A DNA stretch of 56,426 bases, taken from CAVHXA01 sp963639765. GTDB taxonomy: Bacteria; Bacillota; Clostridia; Oscillospirales; Oscillospiraceae. Below are positions 1 to 6,500 of the stretch, piece by piece. Numbering within the stretch: position 1 is the stretch's first letter; every line of letters begins with the position of its first letter. The position numbers and the translations under genes are program-made. The notes below the pieces were generated by a model. That model saw only the letters and a list, made by a program, of their open reading frames with translations. It was not told the origin of the DNA and ran no database searches. The DNA lies in the NCBI GenBank assembly GCA_963639765.1, contig CAVHXA010000014.1, forward strand, positions 1 to 56,426. The letters run 5' to 3'.

Positions 1-85
1 TGGTGCGGGTATGGGGACTTGAACCCCAACGCCTTGCGGCACGGGAACCTAAATCCCGCATGTCTGCCAATTCCATCATACCCGC
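1..85 (-). tRNA. tRNA-Leu (anticodon UAG)
   Basis: On the minus strand the 85 bases fold as a class II tRNA. The 7-bp acceptor stem is GCGGGTA/TACCCGC, the D-arm carries AATTGGCAGAC, the anticodon loop is TTTAGGT (anticodon TAG, reading CUA and related Leu codons), there is a long variable arm, and the T-arm has GGTTCAAGTCC. The 3' CCA is genome-encoded (positions 1-3 on the plus strand). The gene is complete at the window edge and has its own promoter, divergent from rny. Confidence 0.95.
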
Positions 86-93
86 ATGGATCT

Positions 94-123
94 ATTGTAT
101 CACGTGAATCCGGAGCCTGTCAA
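94..123 (-). promoter_or_regulatory. sigma-A promoter for tRNA-Leu
   Basis: On the minus strand there is TTGACA, an 18-bp spacer and TACAAT, placed so that transcription begins a few bases before the tRNA 5' end. Confidence 0.75.
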
Positions 124-160
124 CGCCGGACCACGCCGGTTTCGCCTCGGGTAGTTTTTC

Positions 161-189
161 TTGACAGCAGGAAGCTGGCGCGTTACAAT
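161..189 (+). promoter_or_regulatory. sigma-A promoter for rny
   Basis: TTGACA (161-166), 17-bp spacer, TACAAT (184-189). It leaves an untranslated leader of about 200 nt before the rny start. The leader contains a GCCGCC/GGCGGC hairpin near 280-301 and has no convincing open frame. It stands back to back with the tRNA promoter. Confidence 0.75.
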
Positions 190-396
190 CAAACTAGGAT
201 ATGTATGGCTTTCAGGTGTTTGGGGAACCTAAAGCCGTTGCAAAGGCTGTTTTTCCGGCCTTACATCTGCTATTCTCCGCCGCCGGGCACAACTGGCGGC
301 TTTGGGCGTATACAGTGTCAATCGCCCCTGTCTTGCCGGCAGACAAGAACAATTGTCGGCGTTATTTCAAAAAACAGGAGGTGTTTTCATAGGATT

Positions 397-1950
397 ATGG
401 GCGCTTTAAAGATCATTCTCCTGCTTGCTGCAGGATTTATCATAGGTGCGGCCATATTTTTCTTTTTGGGCATCCGCTACCGCAAAAAGCAGGCCGAACA
501 GGAAATTGGCAGTGCCGAAGAAGAAGCACGCCGCATTATCAACGAAGCCATCAAGAGCTCCGAAAACAAAAAGCGCGAAGCCATGCTCGAAGCCAAAGAG
601 GAAATCCATAAATCCCGTGCCGAACACGAAAAAGAAGTAAAAGACCGCCGCAACGAACTGCAAAAGCAGGAACGTCGTATTCAGCAAAAAGAAGAATCTC
701 TCGACAAAAAAGCCGATGCTTATGAACGCAAAGAAGAAGAGCTGGCCAGAAAAATTGAAAACATAAAGGCCACGCAGGAAGAAGCCGAACGCATCAAGCG
801 CAGTCAGCTTGAGGTGCTCGAAAAGATCTCCGGTCTTACTGTCGAAGAGGCCAAGGCCTATCTGCTGAGCAATGTTGAGTCTGAGGTACGCCACGAGACC
901 GCCATGAAAATCAAAGAGGTCGAAACTCAGCTCAAGGAAGAGGCCGATGAAAAGGCCCGCGAAATTATTTCCATTGCCATTCAGCGCTGCGCAGCCGATC
1001 ATGCTGCCGAAGCTACCGTCTCAGTGGTTCCCCTGCCCAACGACGATATGAAGGGCCGCATCATTGGCCGCGAGGGCCGCAACATCCGTACTCTCGAAAC
1101 CATCACCGGTGTTGATCTCATCATTGACGACACGCCCGAAGCCATAACCCTTTCGAGCTTCGACCCGGTGCGACGCGAGGTTGCAAGAATCGCCCTTGAA
1201 AAGCTGATTGCCGACGGTCGTATCCACCCAACCCGCATCGAAGACATGGTAGAAAAAGCCCGGCGGGAGGTTGACCAGACCATCAAGCAGGAGGGCGAAC
1301 GTGCCACCTTCGAAACCGGTATTCACGGTCTGCATCCGGAGCTGATCAAGCTTCTCGGACGTCAGCACTATCGCACAAGCTATGGTCAAAACGTTCTGAA
1401 TCACTCCATCGAGGTATCTCACATTGCCGGACTTCTGGCAAGCGAGCTCGGCATCGATCCGGCCATTGCAAAACGTGCCGGTCTGCTGCACGACCTTGGC
1501 AAGTCTGTCGACCACGAGATGGAGGGCTCCCACGTTCAGCTCGGTGTAGAGCTTGCAAGAAAATACAAGGAAAGTCCTCAGGTTATCCACGCCATCGAGG
1601 CACACCACGGCGACGTGGAAGCCAAAACCATTGTAGCCTGTCTGGTGCAGGCGGCCGACGCCATTTCTGCCGCCCGTCCCGGTGCGCGGCGTGAGAACGT
1701 CGAAAACTACATCAAGCGCCTTGAAAAGCTCGAAGAAATTACCGGAACCTATCCCGGCGTAGAAAAGGCCTATGCTATTCAGGCAGGCCGCGAGGTCCGC
1801 GTAATGGTCAAGCCCGAAGAAGTCAGCGAAGACGAAATGATTCTGCTGGCCCGCGAGCTTGCCAAAAAGATCGAAAACGAACTCGAATATCCCGGACAGA
1901 TCAAGGTTAACGTCCTGCGTGAAACCAAAGCCGTAGAATATGCCAAATAA
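397..1950 (+). CDS. rny: Ribonuclease Y
   Basis: Membrane-anchored endoribonuclease that starts decay of many mRNAs in Firmicutes by cutting 5'-monophosphorylated RNA. The product is 517 aa, the usual family length. It has one N-terminal transmembrane helix (about residues 5-25), a long charged coiled coil (about 30-150, rich in Glu/Lys/Arg), a KH RNA-binding domain with GRIIGREGRNIR, and an HD domain with the metal-binding HD in LLHDLGKSVDHE followed by HAIEAHHGD. The ATG at 397 is chosen because it follows AGGAGG at 376-381 and gives the normal short hydrophobic start; the spacing of 15 nt is a little long. The frame stays open upstream, but that extension would have no family support. A strong terminator follows directly. 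Confidence 0.97.
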   Translation: MGALKIILLLAAGFIIGAAIFFFLGIRYRKKQAEQEIGSAEEEARRIINEAIKSSENKKREAMLEAKEEIHKSRAEHEKEVKDRRNELQKQERRIQQKEESLDKKADAYERKEEELARKIENIKATQEEAERIKRSQLEVLEKISGLTVEEAKAYLLSNVESEVRHETAMKIKEVETQLKEEADEKAREIISIAIQRCAADHAAEATVSVVPLPNDDMKGRIIGREGRNIRTLETITGVDLIIDDTPEAITLSSFDPVRREVARIALEKLIADGRIHPTRIEDMVEKARREVDQTIKQEGERATFETGIHGLHPELIKLLGRQHYRTSYGQNVLNHSIEVSHIAGLLASELGIDPAIAKRAGLLHDLGKSVDHEMEGSHVQLGVELARKYKESPQVIHAIEAHHGDVEAKTIVACLVQAADAISAARPGARRENVENYIKRLEKLEEITGTYPGVEKAYAIQAGREVRVMVKPEEVSEDEMILLARELAKKIENELEYPGQIKVNVLRETKAVEYAK

Positions 1951-1957
1951 CAATTCC

Positions 1958-1990
1958 AACGGAAGGGCTCAGGCTCTTCCGTTGTTTTTT
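1958..1990 (+). terminator. Rho-independent terminator of rny
   Basis: Stem AACGGAAG/CTTCCGTT (1958-1965 with 1976-1983) followed by a T-run to 1990. Confidence 0.9.
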
Positions 1991-2017
1991 CAATGGCTCC
2001 TCTCCTTTCGGTTTTGT

Positions 2018-2046
2018 TTGACGTTGGTCACGGAATGATGTACAAT
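2018..2046 (+). promoter_or_regulatory. sigma-A promoter for rex
   Basis: TTGACG (2018-2023), 17-bp spacer, TACAAT (2041-2046), about 40 bp before the rex ATG. No clear Rex operator (TTGTNAAN-type palindrome) overlaps it, so autoregulation is not visible. Confidence 0.75.
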
Positions 2047-2084
2047 AGATGTCAAAGTATGAATTATCACAGGGAGCGTCGTAT

Positions 2085-2720
2085 ATGAGAAAAACCATGG
2101 TATCCAGCCCGGTCGTCGGTCGACTGCCCCGTTATTTCCGCTGTCTCCAGGAAATGAACGCCATGGGCTGCGTACGGGTGTCCTCAAGCACCCTTGCAGA
2201 TCGTCTGGGTCTCACCGCCTCCCAGATTCGTCAGGACTTCTCCTGCTTTGGTGAATTCGGCCAACAGGGCTATGGCTACAACGTCTCTACCCTTCTGGCA
2301 GAAATTTCAGAAATTTTGGGCATCAACCGTCCAAAAAGTGCAATTCTTGTCGGCTGCGGCAATCTTGGCCGTGCCATTACAGCCCATCTGGATTTTCAGG
2401 CTTGTGGAATTTCTCTGATGGGTGCCTTTGACGTCAGCCCCAATCTGATCGGCGTTAAGGTTGGTGATCTGGTCATCCGTCCTGCTGATCAGATGGAGCA
2501 ATTTGTACGCAACCACCAGCCGGATATCGCCGTGCTTACACTTCCGGGCGAATTTGTGCAGCAAACAGCCAATAATCTGGTCAGCTGGGGGATTCGAACC
2601 TTCTGGAATCTGGCCGGCAAGGAGCTTTTTTTTGCCGACCCGACCATACACGTAGAGAATACCTCTCTGCTCGACAGCCTGCTGACGCTCAGCTACCGTT
2701 TTCACGAAGCAGTTTCCTAG
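2085..2720 (+). CDS. rex: Redox-sensing transcriptional repressor Rex
   Basis: NADH/NAD+-sensing repressor that controls fermentation and anaerobic respiration genes. The 211-aa product has an N-terminal winged helix (LADRLGLTASQIRQDFSCFG, the typical QIRKDLS-like recognition region) and a C-terminal Rossmann domain with the nucleotide-binding GCGNLGRA. The ATG at 2085 follows AGGGAG at 2071-2076; an in-frame ATG at 2049 lies on the -10 region of the promoter and is rejected. No terminator is seen after the stop, so the next genes could be co-transcribed. The target genes cannot be read from this window. Confidence 0.95.
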   Translation: MRKTMVSSPVVGRLPRYFRCLQEMNAMGCVRVSSSTLADRLGLTASQIRQDFSCFGEFGQQGYGYNVSTLLAEISEILGINRPKSAILVGCGNLGRAITAHLDFQACGISLMGAFDVSPNLIGVKVGDLVIRPADQMEQFVRNHQPDIAVLTLPGEFVQQTANNLVSWGIRTFWNLAGKELFFADPTIHVENTSLLDSLLTLSYRFHEAVS

Positions 2721-2922
2721 TCTGTGCGTCCGCTCGGTCTGAAGGCAGCACTGCACGATTGCGTCTGTGTCGCTTTGCGGATCCTTCGCGCCTGTGCGTC
2801 GTTATCAAGCCCTGTCATACGCAGCTGTCTTCGGCCATAAACACTCCTGCCGGATGCTGCGTGTTTTCCGTTTCCGCTTCTTATGTGAGGCCGTATGCCA
2901 TGCGGTCGCTTTGGAGGATTGC

Positions 2923-4017
2923 ATGACGAAACATCTGTCTTTTATACCGACTGTTTTTCTGGTCTGCATGCTTCTTTGCCTTTCCTGTCTTGCCGCCGGA
3001 ACCACGCAGGACCCTGTCGTATCCGGGAGCTATCTTTCCGACGTTTATGGTCCTGAGCTTTCCGAACAGCTGCGCAAAGCGGTGGATGCCGCCGGGCAGA
3101 CCGTCTCTGCCGATATCTTTCTGGACCTGACGCAGGCTGTCGCAAAGGCCAACCAGGCCCGCGTCTGTGCAGGCACCGGCAGTCCCCAATCGGGGACCGT
3201 CCGTCTCAAGCAGAATGATGTCCTCACACTGCAGCCCGGCACAAAGCTGACACTGATTTCCGGCTCCGCGGATATGGTCGGCTCAGGTCTGATCGATATA
3301 ACTGCCGGCCTGGCAATGTCCGACGATTCGCCCTTGCCGGAATACCACACCTGTATGGCCGGCAGCAGCTGTCGAATAACGGTTACATCGCTCACAGCCT
3401 GCTTTGGCATCGTCGGTGCGGCAAACCTTATCGGCAGCACGGCCATGGATTATAACTCCTGTGCCGATGCGCTCGCTGCCCTGGGCCTGTTTCGCGGCAC
3501 CGATTATGGCTATGAGCTCGAACGCACTGCCACCCGGCTGGAGGGGCTTGTAATGTTTCTGCGCCTGCTTGGCGCAGAGCAGGCAGCACAGAGCTGGTCC
3601 GGACAACAGCCCTTTTCCGATGTCCCCGCCTGGGGGCAGTGCTATGTCGGCTATGCCTATGCCATGGGATACACCCGCGGCATCAGTGCGGATGAATTTG
3701 GCTGTAATACGGCCATTACCGCCCGTGACTACCTCACCTTTCTGCTGCGCGCCCTGGGATACACAGAAGACGAAGACTTCAGCTGGGCCGGTGCCGTGGC
3801 AGACAGCCGGCGTCTTTCGGTGATTACCGCAGCCGAAGAAACCTTGCTCGAGCAAGGTCCGTTTTTGCGTGCGCATGTGGCCTGGCTATCCTGGTACGCG
3901 CTCTTTGCCAGACACCAGACCGGCTCCGCTCTATGGCAGGTTCTTGAAGATCAATCCGCCATCCGTCACGCGCAGCTTGTTCGGGCTGCAGCTCTGATCG
4001 TCGGCCTGCGCCGATAA
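2923..4017 (+). CDS. Secreted S-layer-homology domain protein
   Basis: The 364-aa product begins with a signal peptide (MTKHLSF then a hydrophobic stretch ending near ...CLAAG; the cysteines close to the cleavage zone leave open a lipoprotein). The N-terminal half shows no family I recognise. The C-terminal half (about residues 190-364) carries SLH-like repeats, clearest around FSDVPAWGQCYVGYAYAMGYTRGI followed by ITARDYLTFLLRALGY. SLH modules bind pyruvylated secondary wall polymer and hold proteins on the cell surface. The start is set by GGAGG at 2913-2917, six bases before the ATG. It lies 27 nt upstream of the S41-like gene and is probably co-transcribed with it. The function beyond surface anchoring is unknown. 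Confidence 0.75.
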   Translation: MTKHLSFIPTVFLVCMLLCLSCLAAGTTQDPVVSGSYLSDVYGPELSEQLRKAVDAAGQTVSADIFLDLTQAVAKANQARVCAGTGSPQSGTVRLKQNDVLTLQPGTKLTLISGSADMVGSGLIDITAGLAMSDDSPLPEYHTCMAGSSCRITVTSLTACFGIVGAANLIGSTAMDYNSCADALAALGLFRGTDYGYELERTATRLEGLVMFLRLLGAEQAAQSWSGQQPFSDVPAWGQCYVGYAYAMGYTRGISADEFGCNTAITARDYLTFLLRALGYTEDEDFSWAGAVADSRRLSVITAAEETLLEQGPFLRAHVAWLSWYALFARHQTGSALWQVLEDQSAIRHAQLVRAAALIVGLRR

Positions 4018-4044
4018 ACCATCCGTGCAAAAGGAGATTTCGCT

Positions 4045-5298
4045 ATGGCTGACCGCTACACCCGCCGATATGACTACATCCTAAAAGACATTATCCGTGC
4101 TCTTCAAAACGACTACGTCGGTGCGCAGGAGCTTGGCAGTGAATACGATTCCCGATTCTACATAAACGCCTGCGGCGCCGCCCACCACAGCGACCGCATG
4201 GACGACCTTCTGCTGCTGCGTTATTGCTCGCAGATGCTGGCCACCACCTTCGATACAAGCCTTCATTTTGACCTCTGTCCCGGTGATGCCTATACCCCCG
4301 GCACACGCGGGTTTTATGCCAGACGGATCAACGATGCGCTGATCGTTACACACGTATTCGAAGAGGCCCGACTCAAGCCGGGTGACGCAATTGTTTGCAT
4401 AAACGATGCCCCGCCGGACCAGATTCGACGTGATGTGCAAAAAAACTTTTTCTATGCTCTTGAGCCTGAGCGTGAGCAATGGAACGGTCTGCTGAAAATG
4501 GCGGAAACAATCTCCCTGCGTTTGGACGACGGCACTCTCAAAAAGCTGGACCTTCGCAGCTATCCCCGTCAGGAACGTCAGAGCCATCCCCGGCTCGAGC
4601 AGATCGATGCGCACACCGTTTACCTGAACCCCGATATTCTCGACGGCAGTCCGGCTCTGCAGGAGCTCCTGTACGCCAACAGCGGTCTCCTTTCCGGCTG
4701 CCGGAAGCTGATCTTGGATCTGCGCAGCTCTTCCGGACCAGACCCGTCAGCCATGATCCCTCTTCTTCCGTATCTGTTTTCCGGTAAACGTCGGGCCGGA
4801 GACGTGCTGCCTGACGAAATTCTTCTGACCAACTACACCCAGCGCAATTGCGAATGGAAGGCCTGGGCTCTGGAATGTGCCGGAGACGAAAGCGGCTGGC
4901 CGGATCGCCTGCGCCAGCGCGCCGGCGAGGGCCTGACCGAAGAAGTTCTGAGCTTCTGGGATGATCCCGATCTCGAGCTGCAGGGGCTTTTCGGCGGAAA
5001 GCTGATCCTTTTAACCGATACCTGGTGTGAAAACGCCGGTGAACATCTGGCCGAGGTGGCCCAGGCTCTCGGCGGCTATACCCTTGGGCGTCCAACCATG
5101 GGTACACTCGACTACACCAACCCGGTAACCGTCCTGTGTGACTCAGATTTTGCCATTACCTGGCCCATGAGTAAAAGAAAATCCGCGGCCGAAGGCCGCG
5201 GTATCAAGGGCAAGGGTCTGCCTGTAGACGAATATATCCCCTTTACTGCTGTCGAAGCCACCTGCGATCTCCTGCTGCAGCGTGCCATCGCACTATAA
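4045..5298 (+). CDS. S41 (C-terminal processing) peptidase-like protein, probably inactive
   Basis: The 417-aa protein has the S41/tricorn-type layout: a PDZ-like segment (about residues 95-130, with EEARLKPGDAIVCIND) and a C-terminal core containing KLILDLRSSSG (220-231) and GGKLILLTDTW (317-327). In active members the nucleophile lies in a T-x-S-A-x-E motif; here the aligned stretch is CENAGE, so the Ser position is Asn330. Unlike most relatives it has no signal peptide or transmembrane helix and should be cytoplasmic. The ATG follows AAGGAGA at 4030-4036. It shares a transcript with the SLH protein upstream and ends at a strong terminator. It may be a peptide-binding pseudo-protease; that role is inference. 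Confidence 0.7.
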   Translation: MADRYTRRYDYILKDIIRALQNDYVGAQELGSEYDSRFYINACGAAHHSDRMDDLLLLRYCSQMLATTFDTSLHFDLCPGDAYTPGTRGFYARRINDALIVTHVFEEARLKPGDAIVCINDAPPDQIRRDVQKNFFYALEPEREQWNGLLKMAETISLRLDDGTLKKLDLRSYPRQERQSHPRLEQIDAHTVYLNPDILDGSPALQELLYANSGLLSGCRKLILDLRSSSGPDPSAMIPLLPYLFSGKRRAGDVLPDEILLTNYTQRNCEWKAWALECAGDESGWPDRLRQRAGEGLTEEVLSFWDDPDLELQGLFGGKLILLTDTWCENAGEHLAEVAQALGGYTLGRPTMGTLDYTNPVTVLCDSDFAITWPMSKRKSAAEGRGIKGKGLPVDEYIPFTAVEATCDLLLQRAIAL

Positions 5299-5311
5299 TG
5301 CACAATCAGAA

Positions 5312-5349
5312 AACGCCTGCTCCGGGCAAAGGACAGGCGTTCCTTTTTT
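5312..5349 (+). terminator. Rho-independent terminator after the S41-like gene
   Basis: Stem AACGCCTG/CAGGCGTT (5312-5319 with 5334-5341), then CC and six T. Confidence 0.9.
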
Positions 5350-5474
5350 GCTTCACGAAAGGCCCTCGCTGCCTCTGTGTATCTTCAACAGCAACGAATT
5401 GCGCATATCCAACCAGATCACCGTTCCGGTCGTTCCCGTTTTTGTTTGCTGCCGGCGCAGTTCTCAGCTTCGAA

Positions 5475-5960
5475 TCAGTCGAGCCTGTTGCCCGACGCTG
5501 CCCGCTTCAGCGCAAGCACCAGCGGCACTCCCAGCCCATAGCCTGCAACCAGCTCACCCAGAGCCACCTGAGCCGCCATAAGCCAGAACCCGGCCCAAAA
5601 GTTCTCGGGTGTATAAACTGCAGCCAGCATGCCTCCAACCAATACCGCATTGCAGACAGTCATAGGCAGCGGTGCCAGCCATGTCCGACGAATATGTGTG
5701 GTCCACAGGGCCGCAAAAAGCGTGGCTGCTGTCCCCACCACCACATCCAGACCGGAAACAGGCGAAAAGAGGTTGCTTACAGCGCAGCCCAGTACCACAC
5801 CCCAGACTGCCTGCGGATACAGCATTGGCAGCAGGCAAAGTGCCTCGGCAAGGCGAATCTGGATCGGTCCAAACGAAAGGCCCGTGGTGAGCAGCGTTAT
5901 CCCCGTATAGGCTGCGGCCAATACACCGCAAAGCGTGATGCGCATAATCCTTTTTTTCAT
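5475..5960 (-). CDS. queT: QueT-family queuosine precursor transporter (ECF S component)
   Basis: Integral membrane protein of 161 aa with about five to six hydrophobic helices. It carries the family signature IQIRLAEALCLLP and the GVVLGCAVSNLFSP region of the QueT/COG4708 family, which are the substrate-binding subunits of ECF transporters for preQ0/preQ1-type queuosine precursors. The energising EcfA/EcfT units are normally encoded elsewhere and are absent here. The start ATG at 5960 follows GGAGAG; an ATG six codons upstream lacks a ribosome site. It is transcribed from a promoter at 6155-6183 through a leader of about 190 nt that may be a preQ1-sensing element. Confidence 0.88.
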   Translation of the reverse strand: MKKRIMRITLCGVLAAAYTGITLLTTGLSFGPIQIRLAEALCLLPMLYPQAVWGVVLGCAVSNLFSPVSGLDVVVGTAATLFAALWTTHIRRTWLAPLPMTVCNAVLVGGMLAAVYTPENFWAGFWLMAAQVALGELVAGYGLGVPLVLALKRAASGNRLD

Positions 5961-6148
5961 ATGCTCTCCATTCGGCAAAACTTTTTATCCGCTCCGGACA
6001 ATACCACCAGGCTCCATTCTTATGCCGGAGTTTTGTAAAACATCAAAGCGATATATTTCCCATGCTTCAGGCTGCATTGCAGTCCCGGCCGCGCCGTTTG
6101 CTCTGTTCAGAGAACTTCGTGTTCTCCCGCAAGCTCTCAAAATATCCC
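5961..6148 (-). promoter_or_regulatory. Long structured leader of queT, possible preQ1-type riboswitch
   Basis: About 190 nt lie between the predicted start site (near 6148) and the queT ATG. On the minus strand it holds GAGAAC/GTTCTC and CTGCA/TGCAG hairpins and, close to the ATG, a CTCCGG/CCGGAG stem enclosing about 27 nt and followed by the A-rich GATAAAAAG. A short stem plus A-rich 3' tail near the ribosome site is reminiscent of preQ1 aptamers, and queT genes are often under preQ1 control. I could not match a specific class consensus, so the assignment rests mainly on gene context. Confidence 0.4.
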
Positions 6149-6154
6149 GGAGTC

Positions 6155-6183
6155 TTTATAGCACACCGGTACGTTCCTTACAA
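6155..6183 (-). promoter_or_regulatory. sigma-A promoter for queT
   Basis: On the minus strand: TTGTAA, 17-bp spacer, TATAAA. Confidence 0.7.
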
Positions 6184-6260
6184 GTGCCGCGCTGCTTCTT
6201 GTTAAAGTTTACTTTGCTGTAATGCACACATAAAATATTTGTAATTGTTTGTAAAAGTAT

Positions 6261-6289
6261 TTGACGCATATTCTGCTGCATGTTATTAT
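6261..6289 (+). promoter_or_regulatory. Strong sigma-A promoter of a putative small RNA
   Basis: TTGACG (6261-6266), 17-bp spacer, TATTAT (6284-6289). No coding sequence follows on the plus strand; the transcript should end at the hairpin at 6386-6422. Confidence 0.7.
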
Positions 6290-6295
6290 GAATCC

Positions 6296-6430
6296 GGGTC
6301 GAGGCGGTCTGCTTCAAGTCGGCCGCACATTATTCGACACGATGCTTCCTTTGCCTTTTTGGCGTGCATGTTCTTATCTGGGGCTCTGAGACCGAAGCGT
6401 ATGGACGGCGTTTCGGTCTCAGGGTCTTTT
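6296..6430 (+). ncRNA. Candidate free-standing structured small RNA (~135 nt)
   Basis: A strong promoter and a terminator frame about 135 nt without a credible ORF between two minus-strand genes. The transcript can form three successive elements. The first is an outer GTCGA/TCGAC stem (6298-6302 with 6334-6338) enclosing GCGG/CCGC (6304-6307 with 6323-6326). The second is a hairpin ATGC/GCAT (6342-6345 with 6366-6369) with inner GCC/GGC. The third is the terminator stem CTGAGACCGAA/TTCGGTCTCAG. It does not show the hallmarks of SRP RNA, 6S RNA or tmRNA. It could instead be an orphan leader; I recognise no family. Confidence 0.5.
6386..6430 (+). terminator. Terminator of the putative small RNA
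   Basis: An 11-bp stem CTGAGACCGAA/TTCGGTCTCAG (6386-6396 with 6412-6422) followed by GGTCTTTT. The T-tract is moderate. Confidence 0.65.
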
Positions 6431-6437
6431 CTGCGGT

Positions 6438-6470
6438 AAAAATCGGGGCCGTGCAGCTACGCACGGCCCC
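6438..6470 (-). terminator. Rho-independent terminator of the solute-binding lipoprotein gene
   Basis: On the minus strand GGGGCCGTGC/GCACGGCCCC (6445-6454 with 6461-6470) is followed by GATTTTT. Confidence 0.85.
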
Positions 6471-6500
6471 CAAATGATTTCTGATGGTTATCGGCTGCTG

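Noticed and set aside
1021..1959. A 312-codon frame antisense to rny
   Set aside because: Opposite the KH and HD domains of RNase Y; a shadow frame.
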